Assembly: GCA_013397695.1 (NCBI GenBank) | Contig: VYZI01000570.1 | Location: 223,859-287,858, forward strand | Length of the DNA stretch: 64,000 nucleotides | Origin: Centropus unirufus | Lineage: Eukaryota; Chordata; Aves; Cuculiformes; Centropidae | Direction: 5' to 3' | Shown here: positions 13,201 through 23,130 of the stretch, in pieces | How the letters are laid out: each line of letters starts with the position of its first letter | Position numbering within the stretch: the first letter of the stretch is position 1 | Notes under the pieces: model-generated | Seen by the model: only the letters and a program-made list of their open reading frames with translations | What the model was told of the DNA's origin: nothing | Database searches by the model: none | Program-made: the position numbers and the translations under genes

Positions 13201-16200
13201 CCCTAAGTACACTGCAGCATGTTCCATGATTTTAGGCTTGTAGGGAAGAAGAGTCTAGAATGAGGCTTCGTAACATCACTAGGGAAAAGAAACCTGTTTG
13301 GGGGATGAAAAATGTCATGGTATGCTGGTATGGAGGGAGGTGAGGGCTGGGCTGCAAGAAGGAAGAAAGTAGTATGGAGGAAAAAATGAATGAAGCTGGT
13401 GAAGCTCAACTGATCCTGTCTTGGTTTGCACATCATCTTTTAGGATTCTAGCAGACCTCAGCACCTGGTGAAGCTGAGGCAGATAGTGATGGCTCCACCA
13501 ACACTGGAAAAGCATTTGACGGGTTATAGTGTTCTCTGGGAGATATCTCCCTTTCCTGTAGAAACCCATGAAGATAATTGTCTCTGGGCTCTCAAGAGAG
13601 GGACTGGGCAAAGAATTCCTCTGGAACTAATGGGGTGTGTGCCCTTGATTGGACTTTGCTGCTTCTGTAGACTTCCTGTGCCAGCCTTAAAGTCTGGTGA
13701 GGTCCCAACTGCACTGTAATCATTTCCACACAAGGCAACAAGGGTTGCTATTTAAACCAAAATGTAGTCTGATATACCTTCCCTGGCAAATAAGCTTGAA
13801 TAATTACTGCATTTTAACTGTAAAAAAGTATCTGCCTTAATTACATTTCAAAGGATTAAAATCTATCACCTTGTCGAAGTGCAGAAAGAACAGCTGGCAA
13901 AATGAGGTTTCTTTCTACATCCTAAATGGAATCTGTCTTCACAGACCACAGTTGGTTCTTAGCTTGCTTATTCCTGTGTTAATTAAAGACAGCCCCTCAT
14001 AGGGACTTAATTGAGGAGAGGAGGGAGGCAGCAGCTACGCTTGCTCCCATCTCTGTGCAGATCCTCCCCTCCTTTTCTCAGCAGACACCACTTTGGCTTG
14101 CTGCCTTGGGAGGATGATATAGTCACTGCAGCAACTGTCTGTGGAGTGGCTTCTGTGATGACTTGGATTGTTCAGGTGGTTTCAAGTCCTGCTGGCTTGC
14201 AAAGAGAGTGAATTTTAAAGGGTCATGAATACCTGGTCCACCTGGGAGCTTCAGCCATCCCACCATACTCTAAATCGTGGGAACAGCTGTAGGCGTCAGC
14301 TTACAAACCAAAGGTGGCAGCTCACCCTACATTAGAAATAATTTCTAGGCCTTGGGTTGGCTTCACAAAAATAGAAAATAATCTGTGGAGACTTTCTTCT
14401 CCACTAGTAACAAAACAGCAATGCCCCCTCAAATTACTGTGGTTGATGTCTGTATTCTGTTGAAAAATAAGACCTTTTCACGTTGGAAAAAAATGCATAA
14501 TTTGATTGCCAATCACAGCTTTCCCCAGTGCCTGCACACAAAAAGGTGTTCTGTCCTTGTGAGCTCCAATCTATTTGGTCCTCTTGTACCAATCTATTTG
14601 GTCCTCTTGAAAATCGTAGCTGTCCTTTGTAAATTTGCCAGGTCAGTGATGGAGAGAGATGTTTTTCTCCAAACTTGAGTTGGGCCAGAGCCTTTGAGTT
14701 GATCCATAGGCGTGTTTCGAATGGGGAAGCTGGTGCCTGGGGTATAGATGTCCTTTTGTTTGAGGAGGGAAAGGACTTTGCAGAGAGAGGGATTTCAGAC
14801 TGAATCACTAACTATAATTTTGTTTGAAATCTAAGAATAGACGGAGTGAAAGACTGGAGAGGGAAGTGCCTTGAACTCTTTGAAAATTCCTGAACTTCCT
14901 ATTAATAGATCTCTGTTTAAAATAATGTGAAAAATTAAATCTCTCTGAGGCATTGAATCATGTGCGTTCCCACGAGTGCTCAGCATGTGTCTGCACTCCA
15001 CATATCTCATCAGATATTGTCCCTCCCATATTGGCTCCAGGCTTACATTGCAATAGGAACCTTGGTGGGTCCTGCAGCATCTCAGCTTTGGAGATTCATA
15101 GCTGGCTTGGTGATTTTATAAAACATTTGTGTTCTCCATACTTTATTAGTCACTGACAGACTCATTGTTTATAACATACTTCTCAGCAAGCTGTTTGCAA
15201 CTCATCGCCCTGCTTGCTTTATAGTCTATAAATATTTAATTCTTTAATAAACTGCTTATATGTAATATCAAATGACTGATGTACTTCTTCCCCGTCTTCA
15301 GCAGTGCTACTATTTGCAAAACCATTCTTTTGGTTTTTTGAATAGCAATATGTTCTATGAGTGCTTGAATTTCCTTTTTCTAAATAGCAATTTCTTCAGG
15401 GTGTTTGGTAAATTGACAAGCAGAGCAATGATTCCTGTAGTGTTGTAAGAGCTGTCCCTTCCTAAAGCCTCCGTAGGGAGATTCATTTCCAAATGATCAC
15501 AGACTTGTAATCAGAAAGTGTTTGGAACACTGGAGGTAAAATTTCACACCTGCACTTGCTAAAAAACTGGAAGTGGTCTGCACAGGCCAGAGTGCCTGTG
15601 CAGAAGCCACGTGACAGCATGTTCAGTGCTGCCTAGAGCAGGACACCCACCTTTCAGTATGGGCATTGTGAACTGAGCATCATAACCTCTTTCTGCACAC
15701 TGCAACACCACCTTCTCCACCTCACCCATGGACTCGTTGCATATACAGCACGCTCCATGCTCATTTTCCCCATGGTAGTCTCCTTCCTGCTCATCTTCAG
15801 GAACTCTTCTAAGAACAGTTACTCTGACTAGGCTTTTGGTCCTAAGTTGCTTGATACCTTCTTTCCTAGGGATTTGTCTTACCCAGAAGCAGGCAGCAGG
15901 CTGAGTGAACTTTTCTGGCCATTCCCAGCCCCTCTGTCCTTTGGCCTTCCTCTTGTAGTGTTGAATGCTCTCCTGTGTGTAACGGGAGTAGGAACCTTGA
16001 GAACTGCAGGGAAAGTGTCAGCCAGGTGAGACCTCTGCTAGAGCCATTGATCTGGTTTGCAGACTACTCCATATCTTGGTCAGAAAATTTTCCTGGACTT
16101 AGGCGACAAGCTCTGGTTGGAGTGGACAGGCTGCCTTGGTTGCACCAAGACCACAGAGGGGAAACTGCCCTGCGGCGCTCTGCAGTTAGGATTGTCCGCC

Positions 16201-18429
16201 AGTGCAACCACACATGGTGCAAGTGTCAGCCTGCACCAGTGACTCGGTGCTTCATAGCCTGTTTTTCAGTCCTTATCTCACCCTCCACCTTAGGGCAGGT
16301 TTGTCTTCAGGCTCCTGCCCTGTTAATGCCTTCCCTAATGAATAAGACTCACAGCATGCGAAGGCGCTGTTCAAGATTGAGCTCCTGCTGCACTGCCAGG
16401 GCAAAACCAGGTCAAGGGAAAGACTCAGTACCTGGCACAATGACAGGGGCATGGCACGTGCGTGGCCTTTCTGTGGAGTGGATTTGTGCTTCTTTAGATT
16501 ATTCATGTTCCCAGCCTCTGTTTGGTCATTGACAGACAGCCTCTGCGTTGAGCTGCTTGGAGGCTGGATGCAGGGTCAGGCAGCACTTTCTGGGTTGATG
16601 TTCCACAAAGTCTAGGCTGGCAGTGCCACTCTTCTGGAGTTAAGAAGCAATCAGTTAAGGTGGCCAAGGTGGAGATGGTTTGCTCAGATCGCTCCGGCTC
16701 ATCGTGGCTGCTCAGTTCCTTATATCACACCAGCTTAGGGCTGCCCGCATGGGTCTAGGCTGATAGTAGCACACAAGTTCCTTTTCAAGAGGATGGCCAT
16801 TTGTCTTAGCCATGCCCTTGAGAGACCTGTGTGGTCATGAACAGGATATTGCCGTCTAACTTCTCAGTTAGGTTGAAGATTGGGTTATCCCTTGTGTCCT
16901 GAATTTTTGCACGCTGTTTGAAACTGCAAGCTGAGAGACCTTGGATTTAGGCTTATTGCCCAGAGGCAGGACTGGCATCCTATTTTTGATCAGCACTGGC
17001 AGTCTGTTGCCTTCTACTCAGTCTCCTGGGTGCCTTCACGGAAGATTGTGTGCATGTGCATGACAGGGATGAATCTGTTGAGATCCAAGAAAACTGGAGG
17101 CAGACAACAGCTAGATGGGCCTGAGGGTAGGAGTCTTTAAGCAACATTGGGCAGCAGCTTCCTTCTTCGCTGTGGGTCACTGTATCCTCTGCACATTGGT
17201 CTTTAGACAGATACAGACTACAGCATAATCCTCCTGTCTGGGGATCTCAGTGCACCACTTTGGGGTGGGACCAACCTACAGAGACATGGTAATGGTTCCC
17301 TCAGAGGTCTGGAGCCTCTTTTGGGCAAATTCTCATGCTATCTCCTTGTCTGTGACAAGCAACGTACCTTTAGGGGCAATGGAGCCACCCCACTCTGACA
17401 GCTGAGGATCTGCCTAGTAGGGTTTCTAGATCCACACGTAAAGTCTGTACATGTCCACAGCATGGGAGAAGAGCTCCTCTCACAACAGGTCCCATCTGCA
17501 ATAGCCTTTCCTCTCTGTCCTCCTCCCCAGACCAGGTCTGGCTGCAGCTGGAGCCTTTCCCACAGCCAAGGGTGTGGTAGAGGCTGGGGAGGCTGTGAAG
17601 GCAGAGCCATTCAGGATCAGTGCACAGCAAACACACAAGGTGCAGACCTTCCAAAAGCTTGTGTCAAACATAGCTGAAGGCAGGGTGTTGCATTTTGCTG
17701 CTAGTCCACTGTAACTTACTTTGTTTGCCCCTTGCTGACGCATATAGGTACAAACCCCTGGCCCATAAGAGCATTCTTAGCAAAACAGAGTAGCCAAGAA
17801 GTCCCGTTTCCTCATGCACATATTTTTTGATTTGTAATATCCAGCATTCAGTGCTCCAAGAAAAAGTCCTGAGAGTGGATCTGGCCAGCACCTGGCCCTC
17901 TGCCTGGAAGCAGTCTCCCTAATGGCACAAGTGGCCAGGAGCATCTTTGCCCCAGGCCGAGCTGTAGCTGAGCCTGGTGTCCCACTGTCCTGTGGTGGGG
18001 CCACAGAGCCAGCAAGGAGGGGACTCCCTCAGCACTGCGTCAGAGCTCTGTCCTTCAGGAAACGCACGCAAGCCTGGCATCAGCCAGTGCCAGTGTCTGA
18101 GCACCATCACTGTGCTGTGTTGTCACTCCACCTTTGAGGCTGTCATTGGACCCTTCCTTTGCCACCGAGCTGTGGCACTTAACACATTCTCCCTCCCACT
18201 CCTCCTGTCCCCCTCCCACCACACACTTCACTGAGATTTCTGAATGAAAACCAGGAATCATACAGGCATCCAGCTCCCAGCACTCCGAGTCTCCAGGCAG
18301 CAAGTGTGCCTGGTGCCCTGGCTTAAGTATGAGTAATGATAAATAAGTAAATCACGCAGTGGGTTGTGCTATTCCCTAATGAGCCTGTTTGTCCCAAGCA
18401 CAGTGCAGAAAAAACCCTCTTCTCCTTGG
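10283..18429. other. Long non-coding stretch, no gene recognised
   Basis: Eight kilobases without a supported gene. The longest frames (185 codons at 15975-16532 plus; 124 codons at 14434-14808 minus) show no domain, transmembrane or coil pattern I can recognise. They overlap frames on the other strand, as expected by chance in GC-moderate DNA. A 23-bp tandem duplication lies at 14566-14610. No RNA gene or recognisable mobile element was seen. Confidence 0.5.
14566..14610. repeat. Two-copy 23-bp tandem duplication
   Basis: The unit CCAATCTATTTGGTCCTCTT is present twice in direct, adjacent order (first copy from 14566, second from 14589), with a 23-bp period and no mismatch across the shared 21 bases. 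This is a recent small tandem duplication, probably by replication slippage, with no sign of function. Confidence 0.9.
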
Positions 18430-19360
18430 CGATAACCTTTCTGCGTATTAACATTATGAATGTATTCATGTGACTTCCTCTGCCTCACCGCCACCTCTTC
18501 AACTCATTTAAATAAAAATAATTTATGTGGACATTCCTTCAGTCAGGATTCCCCCCCCTAGTAATATTTCCTTGATGCTGTGCACCCAAATGGGGTCGTT
18601 ATGCTTTTGCATATCATTAGGGCTTTATAAAGAACAACAGCGACATCTGCATGTGCCGCAGCGCTACAGAGATGGGGGGAAAATAAGGAAAACAAACCCC
18701 AAATGAGCTCCAAGCTCGTCTGGCTCTGTCTTTCCTCAGTGCCTTCGCCACCACCACGGACACGAGTAATTGTACAGTGTAATCACATCACGGCTCATCT
18801 GAATATTCATAACCAAGACAAAGACTTGGAGGAGAAGGAAAGTGGGGGGAGGGAAAGGAGGAGAATTTAAATATAAAACAGCATTTCATTTCGAAGCAAA
18901 GTTCCGCATTCAGCTCAAGAGATCATCTTGATACCGGCATCGTCTGTCTGTCTGCCGCTCGGAAGCGATGGGCAGTGGTAGCATCGCCTACGTAGCCCCC
19001 TCCGTGGAGAAAGAAAATAAAGCACAACAACAAACAGCGACAGAACAGCCCCCAGCGAAAGTGATATTTGAAGAGTCGCCAACGGTGGCTAACCAGCTGC
19101 TGTTCTTCCAGGAAAGAAACAGTCTATTGAGGGAGCTTTATAAAGACCCCAATTAATATGTTGTGCATGTATAAGATCTACAAAGAGCCCAGTGTTCCTC
19201 CCCCCGCAACCACCACCTTCTCTTCCTGATCAGTGCCAGTGGAGAAGGATCTGAGCTACCAAATAATTGATTAATCACTTCAGCGGTGACAACACCCCTC
19301 TCCAAAATAAAGAGAGAAGAAAAACAAACACAAAAAGAGGCAACTGTTCGCTAATTAGTG
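18430..19360. promoter_or_regulatory. Enhancer-like conserved-looking block with a small open frame
   Basis: Repeat-free sequence with alternating AT-rich homeodomain-like words and retained CpGs: ATTAACATTATGAATG near 18449, TTTAAATAAAAATAATTTATG near 18509, GAGTAATTGTACAG near 18764, CTGAATATTCATAACC near 18799 and AATAATTGATTAATCAC near 19261. A 62-codon frame (18968-19156) starts at an ATG with G at -3 and +4 and ends in TAA. I recognise no protein in it. The whole block has the look of a conserved regulatory element or of an alternative 5' exon. Function is inferred. Confidence 0.45.
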
Positions 19361-19784
19361 TGGAAATTACCGCTGGTTCCATCCTTCTTTGTACCGTTAA
19401 AAAGGAAAAGAAAAGAAAAGAGAAAGAGTAGAGAAATATAATCCCCATCTTAATGTATATGTTGTCTTCATTTCTTTTGTATTACTCTGATATCCTTTAC
19501 TAGTATTAACCCAGAAGTGTGGTGGTTGTCGAAGCTGTGGCTGGCTCTGCCAGTTCGTTCCCCAAAGAGCTCCTATTTCCATTCCACTGGAGCTTATATT
19601 CCTTTAAATGTCTAGCGCAGCATCATTTCCCCCTTTCTAATACATCACTCTGCTGGAATTAGAAGAATCCAAGGTTATATCCAACTTCAAAGGTTTCCAA
19701 GTCATCATGATTTTAGTAAAAGTAGAAGACAGATCATGGAACAAGTCCCTGGCTTTTGAAGATAGGCATCATAGGGACCTTCCT

Positions 19785-20070
19785 CCCTCTGCCTCTTTCT
19801 CGCTCTCCCTCTCTCTCCCCCCAACTTTGTACCTCTCCAGCTCTGAACGTCCCGCGCTAGCGCGGTTTAATGATATGCAAATGAAATATGCATAAAACCA
19901 TTCTACTGTATGATGATTAAACACTGGAGACATTAACAGCCGACGCTTCACTGTTTGACTATAATAATCTTTCCCGAGCATCCACTTTGATTGCAGAGTT
20001 ATGGAAACCCATAGCAGTTGGCAGAGAGAGAGTAAGAGAGAGAGAAGGAAGGAGAGATGCAGGGACGCAT
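19785..20070. repeat. Short pyrimidine tract and short purine tract pair
   Basis: A CT-rich run (CTCTTTCTCGCTCTCCCTCT and onward, about 19792-19820) and, roughly 230 bases later, a GA-rich run (GAGAGAGAGTAAGAGAGAGA from about 20025). They are roughly complementary in composition, so they could pair loosely in single-stranded DNA or RNA. More simply they are two independent microsatellites. Confidence 0.6.
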
Positions 20071-20460
20071 CACCCATCTCTGCATTTATCCCACTCCAGG
20101 AGACATTTCCCCCCCTTTGTACTGCGTTCCTACTGCTGTCTTTTGTAATCCATCCATGCGGTCGCACCAGGGCGATTAACGGGAAAAAAAACCCTCTTTT
20201 CTCTTAATGTTTCAAAGCTCATTAGCCAAACGATTATTCCTCATTAACAGCGAAAGCTCATTCATTAAAAGAAAAAATATGCCCAAAAGATGCCAGCGCT
20301 GTTAATCCCGAGCCCTGTAGCTGGGCTGTAAATCCCATGCTAGTATTTTCCATGCAGAAGGGAAGCGCGCCAATCCACAAAAAAAAAAACACCAAGCAAA
20401 AAGAAAACATTTTGTGTGTTTTGTAAAATCCGCAAGAGAGGCAATTAATATTCCCGTTGT
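19840..20460. promoter_or_regulatory. Enhancer-like block with octamer and homeodomain words
   Basis: It begins with the perfect 14-bp palindrome CCGCGCTAGCGCGG at 19852-19865. Ten bases later comes the octamer ATGCAAAT at 19875-19882, then the related ATATGCAT at 19886-19893. Further homeodomain-like words follow: GATTATTCCTCATTAACAGC near 20232 and GGCAATTAATATTCCC near 20439. The octamer is the classic POU-factor site. No interspersed repeat lies in the block, though the purine run at about 20025-20060 is within it. Regulatory function is inferred from motif density; conservation was not measured. Confidence 0.45.
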
Positions 20461-20496
20461 ATGACTTTATTTTTTGTCTCTCCCTTTTGTTTCCAG

Positions 20497-20564
20497 TGCC
20501 CTTCCCTGGCTCAGCGCCCGGTGCCAACAGAACACCTTGCAGGATCCTCAGCAGCGCAGACAAC
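20497..20564 (+). CDS. Candidate 68-bp internal exon, gene unknown
   Basis: A strong acceptor (TCTCTCCCTTTTGTTTCCAG ending at 20496) and a strong donor (AAC then GTAAGTAG, intron starting 20565) bracket 68 bases. All three forward frames are open, so the coding frame, if any, cannot be chosen. The length is not a multiple of three, so skipping it would shift the frame. It sits beside enhancer-like sequence, as alternative exons of developmental regulators often do. It could equally be a non-coding RNA exon or a chance pair of splice signals. Confidence 0.35.
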
Positions 20565-20924
20565 GTAAGTAGCCAGCTGTCCCTTGACGCCCTCTTCCAA
20601 AAGCCCCAAGCCCTCCGGACCCTGCAAGAGCGCCTGTGCGGCTCTTTCCCTCGCTCACCCCTCCGGAGTGCCACCTGGGTTTCACAAGTAGCACCTTCCA
20701 AATCTGTCTTCAAGTTTGTGCATGTCTGTGTGGCATCCCTCCTCCTCCTTCACTCCCATAGTGGATCTTGTAAAGGGCTTCAGATCGGCCCCATTCATCT
20801 CCCTGGTGATAGCAGTGAATGTAGATAAATCTCTGACTGCCTGCTTGCTGCTGGAGTATGATTTTTATTTTGTCTTCAGTGTATACCTAGGTCAAAAAGT
20901 GGGATGTATACTGACGTTGGGTGA

Positions 20925-21210
20925 GTGTGTGTGTGTCTCCGTGTCTTTCTCACTCTGTGTCTTTCTCTCTCACCCAAGCACACAAACATACATCTCCCTG
21001 CATGTGTGTGTGTGTATTACACGCGAGCACACAAATAGATCTCCACACACAGGCGCATGTGTGCATACACAGAGGTATACACGCATCTCCGTCATACACA
21101 ACCCCACACTCACGCGTCTAGTCTGCAATTATCTGAGGCATTGTGTGCATATGTGTATGTGTGTCCATACGCACACTCTTCTGTGTGCGTATGTGCATAC
21201 ACAGGCATCT
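20925..21210. repeat. Degenerate TG/CA-rich tract
   Basis: About 290 bases of imperfect TG, CA, CATACACA and TATGTGTG runs with CT-rich interruptions (for example GTGAGTGTGTGTGTGTCTCC from 20921, GCATGTGTGTGTGTGTATTA near 21001 and TGCATATGTGTATGTGTGTC near 21146). It is an aged dinucleotide microsatellite. The alternating purine-pyrimidine stretches are the type that can adopt Z-DNA under torsion. The long plus-strand frame through here (20716-21378) is a by-product of the repeat. Confidence 0.8.
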
Positions 21211-21769
21211 CTCGCTACACCGATAAACATTCCCTCTCCTCCCAGCAGAGGCTGTATGCAGCTGTGCTCCTGCCCTATAAGAGCGGTATTCCTTCCTTCC
21301 TTCGGTGTGCTATTCGGAGACCTTCAAGCTCCCGTCTCGGAGTCTCTCCCGAGCTGTAGAATTGGCATCTTTCCCTGAGGTTGTCCGAATGGCAAATGGC
21401 ATCATCTGGAGCTTGCATTCTTGCAGCTTCTTATGGCATTTCTCTCTCCATGTCGGCTACTCCCTTTTGTTTGTTGTTGACTGGGCTGGGTGTGGTTGGG
21501 TTGGTTTTTGTTTTTTTTTTTAGGAGTTAATTGTAAACGAACCTGAATGGCAAACACGCCAACAGCTTGCGGTAAAAGAAAAAAGAGGGAAAAAAAAAAT
21601 TAAATAGCCCCGCACAAACGCCTTCTGCTGCGACAGATGCCCATGTTGCCCCTGGCATGGAGAATGGGCACAAGGGGTTTGTTGTTGAGGTTTTTTTCTG
21701 TTGCTGTTTTTATTGTTCGCATTTCCCTTTTTCCCTTTATTTTTAAAGACTCCAAGATGCCGGCCTCGG

Positions 21770-22750
21770 CTTGGAACGAAGCGGTGTCATGGCGGAGACG
21801 ACGGCCTTTGTCTCAGAGGGTGTGAAAGCATCCGTTGTGCTGGCTCCACTGCGGCAGAATGACGTTTAAAGGGGGGAAAAAGTGCTGAAAGTCCGAGTTG
21901 TGCGGCGCTGGCAGGGGAGCCCCGTCCCCACAGTGGCGTGCGTCCGAGGAAGGGCTCGTAGCGGTCTGTAATCCTGGCACTCGCACCTCCGGTCGCTGCC
22001 TGCCGTTTGCTCCTGGGGGTCTGGATAATCTCCCTTGGCTTTACCGCACTGTCTGGCCCGCGCACAGGGCCCCCGTAACATATACCCGCTGCCGCGATCG
22101 CAGGGAGCTGTGGCGTTGCCACTGAATGGATGGCACTGTGCCAACTCCGCTGCCATCCGCCCTTGCAGCTCTTTTCCTCCCTCCTCCCTCCCGCTCTCCC
22201 CTCCTCCTCCTCCTCCCGTCGACTTGACGTTAATTAACACACGGGTTAATTGATTTTAAAAGCTGAAGAATTACAGTTAACTTTTCCCACAGGGTACGGA
22301 CGCCAGCCGCTTGGCACGGTTCTGCCGCTCACGCTGGTGCAGGGGGGCAGGGAAGAGCCCGCAGCAAAACCAGCGACTGCAGAGAGATGGACGGATGCTC
22401 GTCCGCCTGTTGGAGTGCGGCTGGGGGCGGCTGACGCGCTCCTGCCTCGTCCTCCCGACATGTCACTGCTATATTTTGCGATAAACAATCAAAGCAACCC
22501 CTCCCCTCGCCATTCCCACCCACCCTCCTTTCAAAAAAGGCAAGCTCTGTCGAAGTTTAAGCGGGGAAGCCGTCCCGCCCAAAGGCTGCTCACACCACAT
22601 CAATGCGCAGCCTCTTGCGGGGTCTCGCACCGCAGGGCTCCCCACCCCGAGCGCCCTGCGACTGCTGAGGTGGGGCAGCGCGCCACCGCTGTCTGGTATG
22701 GGCTCATCCTGGCTTCCAGGGCTCCTTTTCGTTTCCTTAATTGGCTCAGA
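21770..22750. promoter_or_regulatory. CpG-rich segment, possible CpG island
   Basis: GC-rich sequence with many retained CpGs (for example GCGGTGTCATGGCGGAGACG near 21780, and frequent CG between 21900 and 22120 and between 22300 and 22720), flanked by AT-richer DNA. CpG islands usually mark promoters or Polycomb-regulated developmental loci. No TATA box or clear first exon can be defined here. Homeodomain-like words interrupt it at 22230-22260 (TTAATTAACACACGGGTTAA). The limits are by eye. Confidence 0.45.
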
Positions 22751-22959
22751 GCCGTCGCTTGGGGTGAAGCATCTCAACTGGGGGAAAAGATAGTTTGTTG
22801 TAAATACGAGAGAAATAAACCATGTGAGGGCTTTGTTTTGTTTTTTTTTTTGCTTTTGCTCTCCCTCGCCCCGATCTCTGCCGCGAGCGAGGGCGAGTGA
22901 CGGTGCGGCTGGAGGAGACGCAGCAGTGCTGGGAACTTGCTGCTTTCACCTTCTTGTGC

Positions 22960-23130
22960 TTTCATTTTATTTCATTTTGTTTTTTAAAAGCATGAAGCAA
23001 GTGAAGCGACGAGAGGAATCCATTATGCAAATCAGGTCACATTTGCATAATGTCTCATGACTGGAATATGCAAATGACTTGTATAATTTATGAGTGCCAG
23101 TGTCTGTCTAAAAGTGTTTCCCAGAATTTA
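22960..23130. promoter_or_regulatory. Octamer cluster with perfect inverted repeat
   Basis: It contains three exact octamers: ATGCAAAT at 23025-23032, its reverse complement ATTTGCAT at 23041-23048, and ATGCAAAT at 23068-23075. The first two lie in a perfect inverted repeat with 12-bp arms, CATTATGCAAAT (23021-23032) and ATTTGCATAATG (23041-23052). The 8-bp spacer, CAGGTCAC, carries the nuclear-receptor half-site AGGTCA at 23034-23039. Octamers are bound by POU-domain factors. This layout suggests a composite regulatory site, but activity is inferred. Confidence 0.55.

Noticed and set aside
15975..16532. 185-codon open frame on the + strand
   Set aside because: No domain, signal peptide, membrane segment or coil is visible, and another phase and the opposite strand are open over the same bases. 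It is consistent with chance in non-coding DNA.
20716..21378. 220-codon frame rich in H, T and V
   Set aside because: Produced by the TG/CA-rich repeat; no protein family resemblance.
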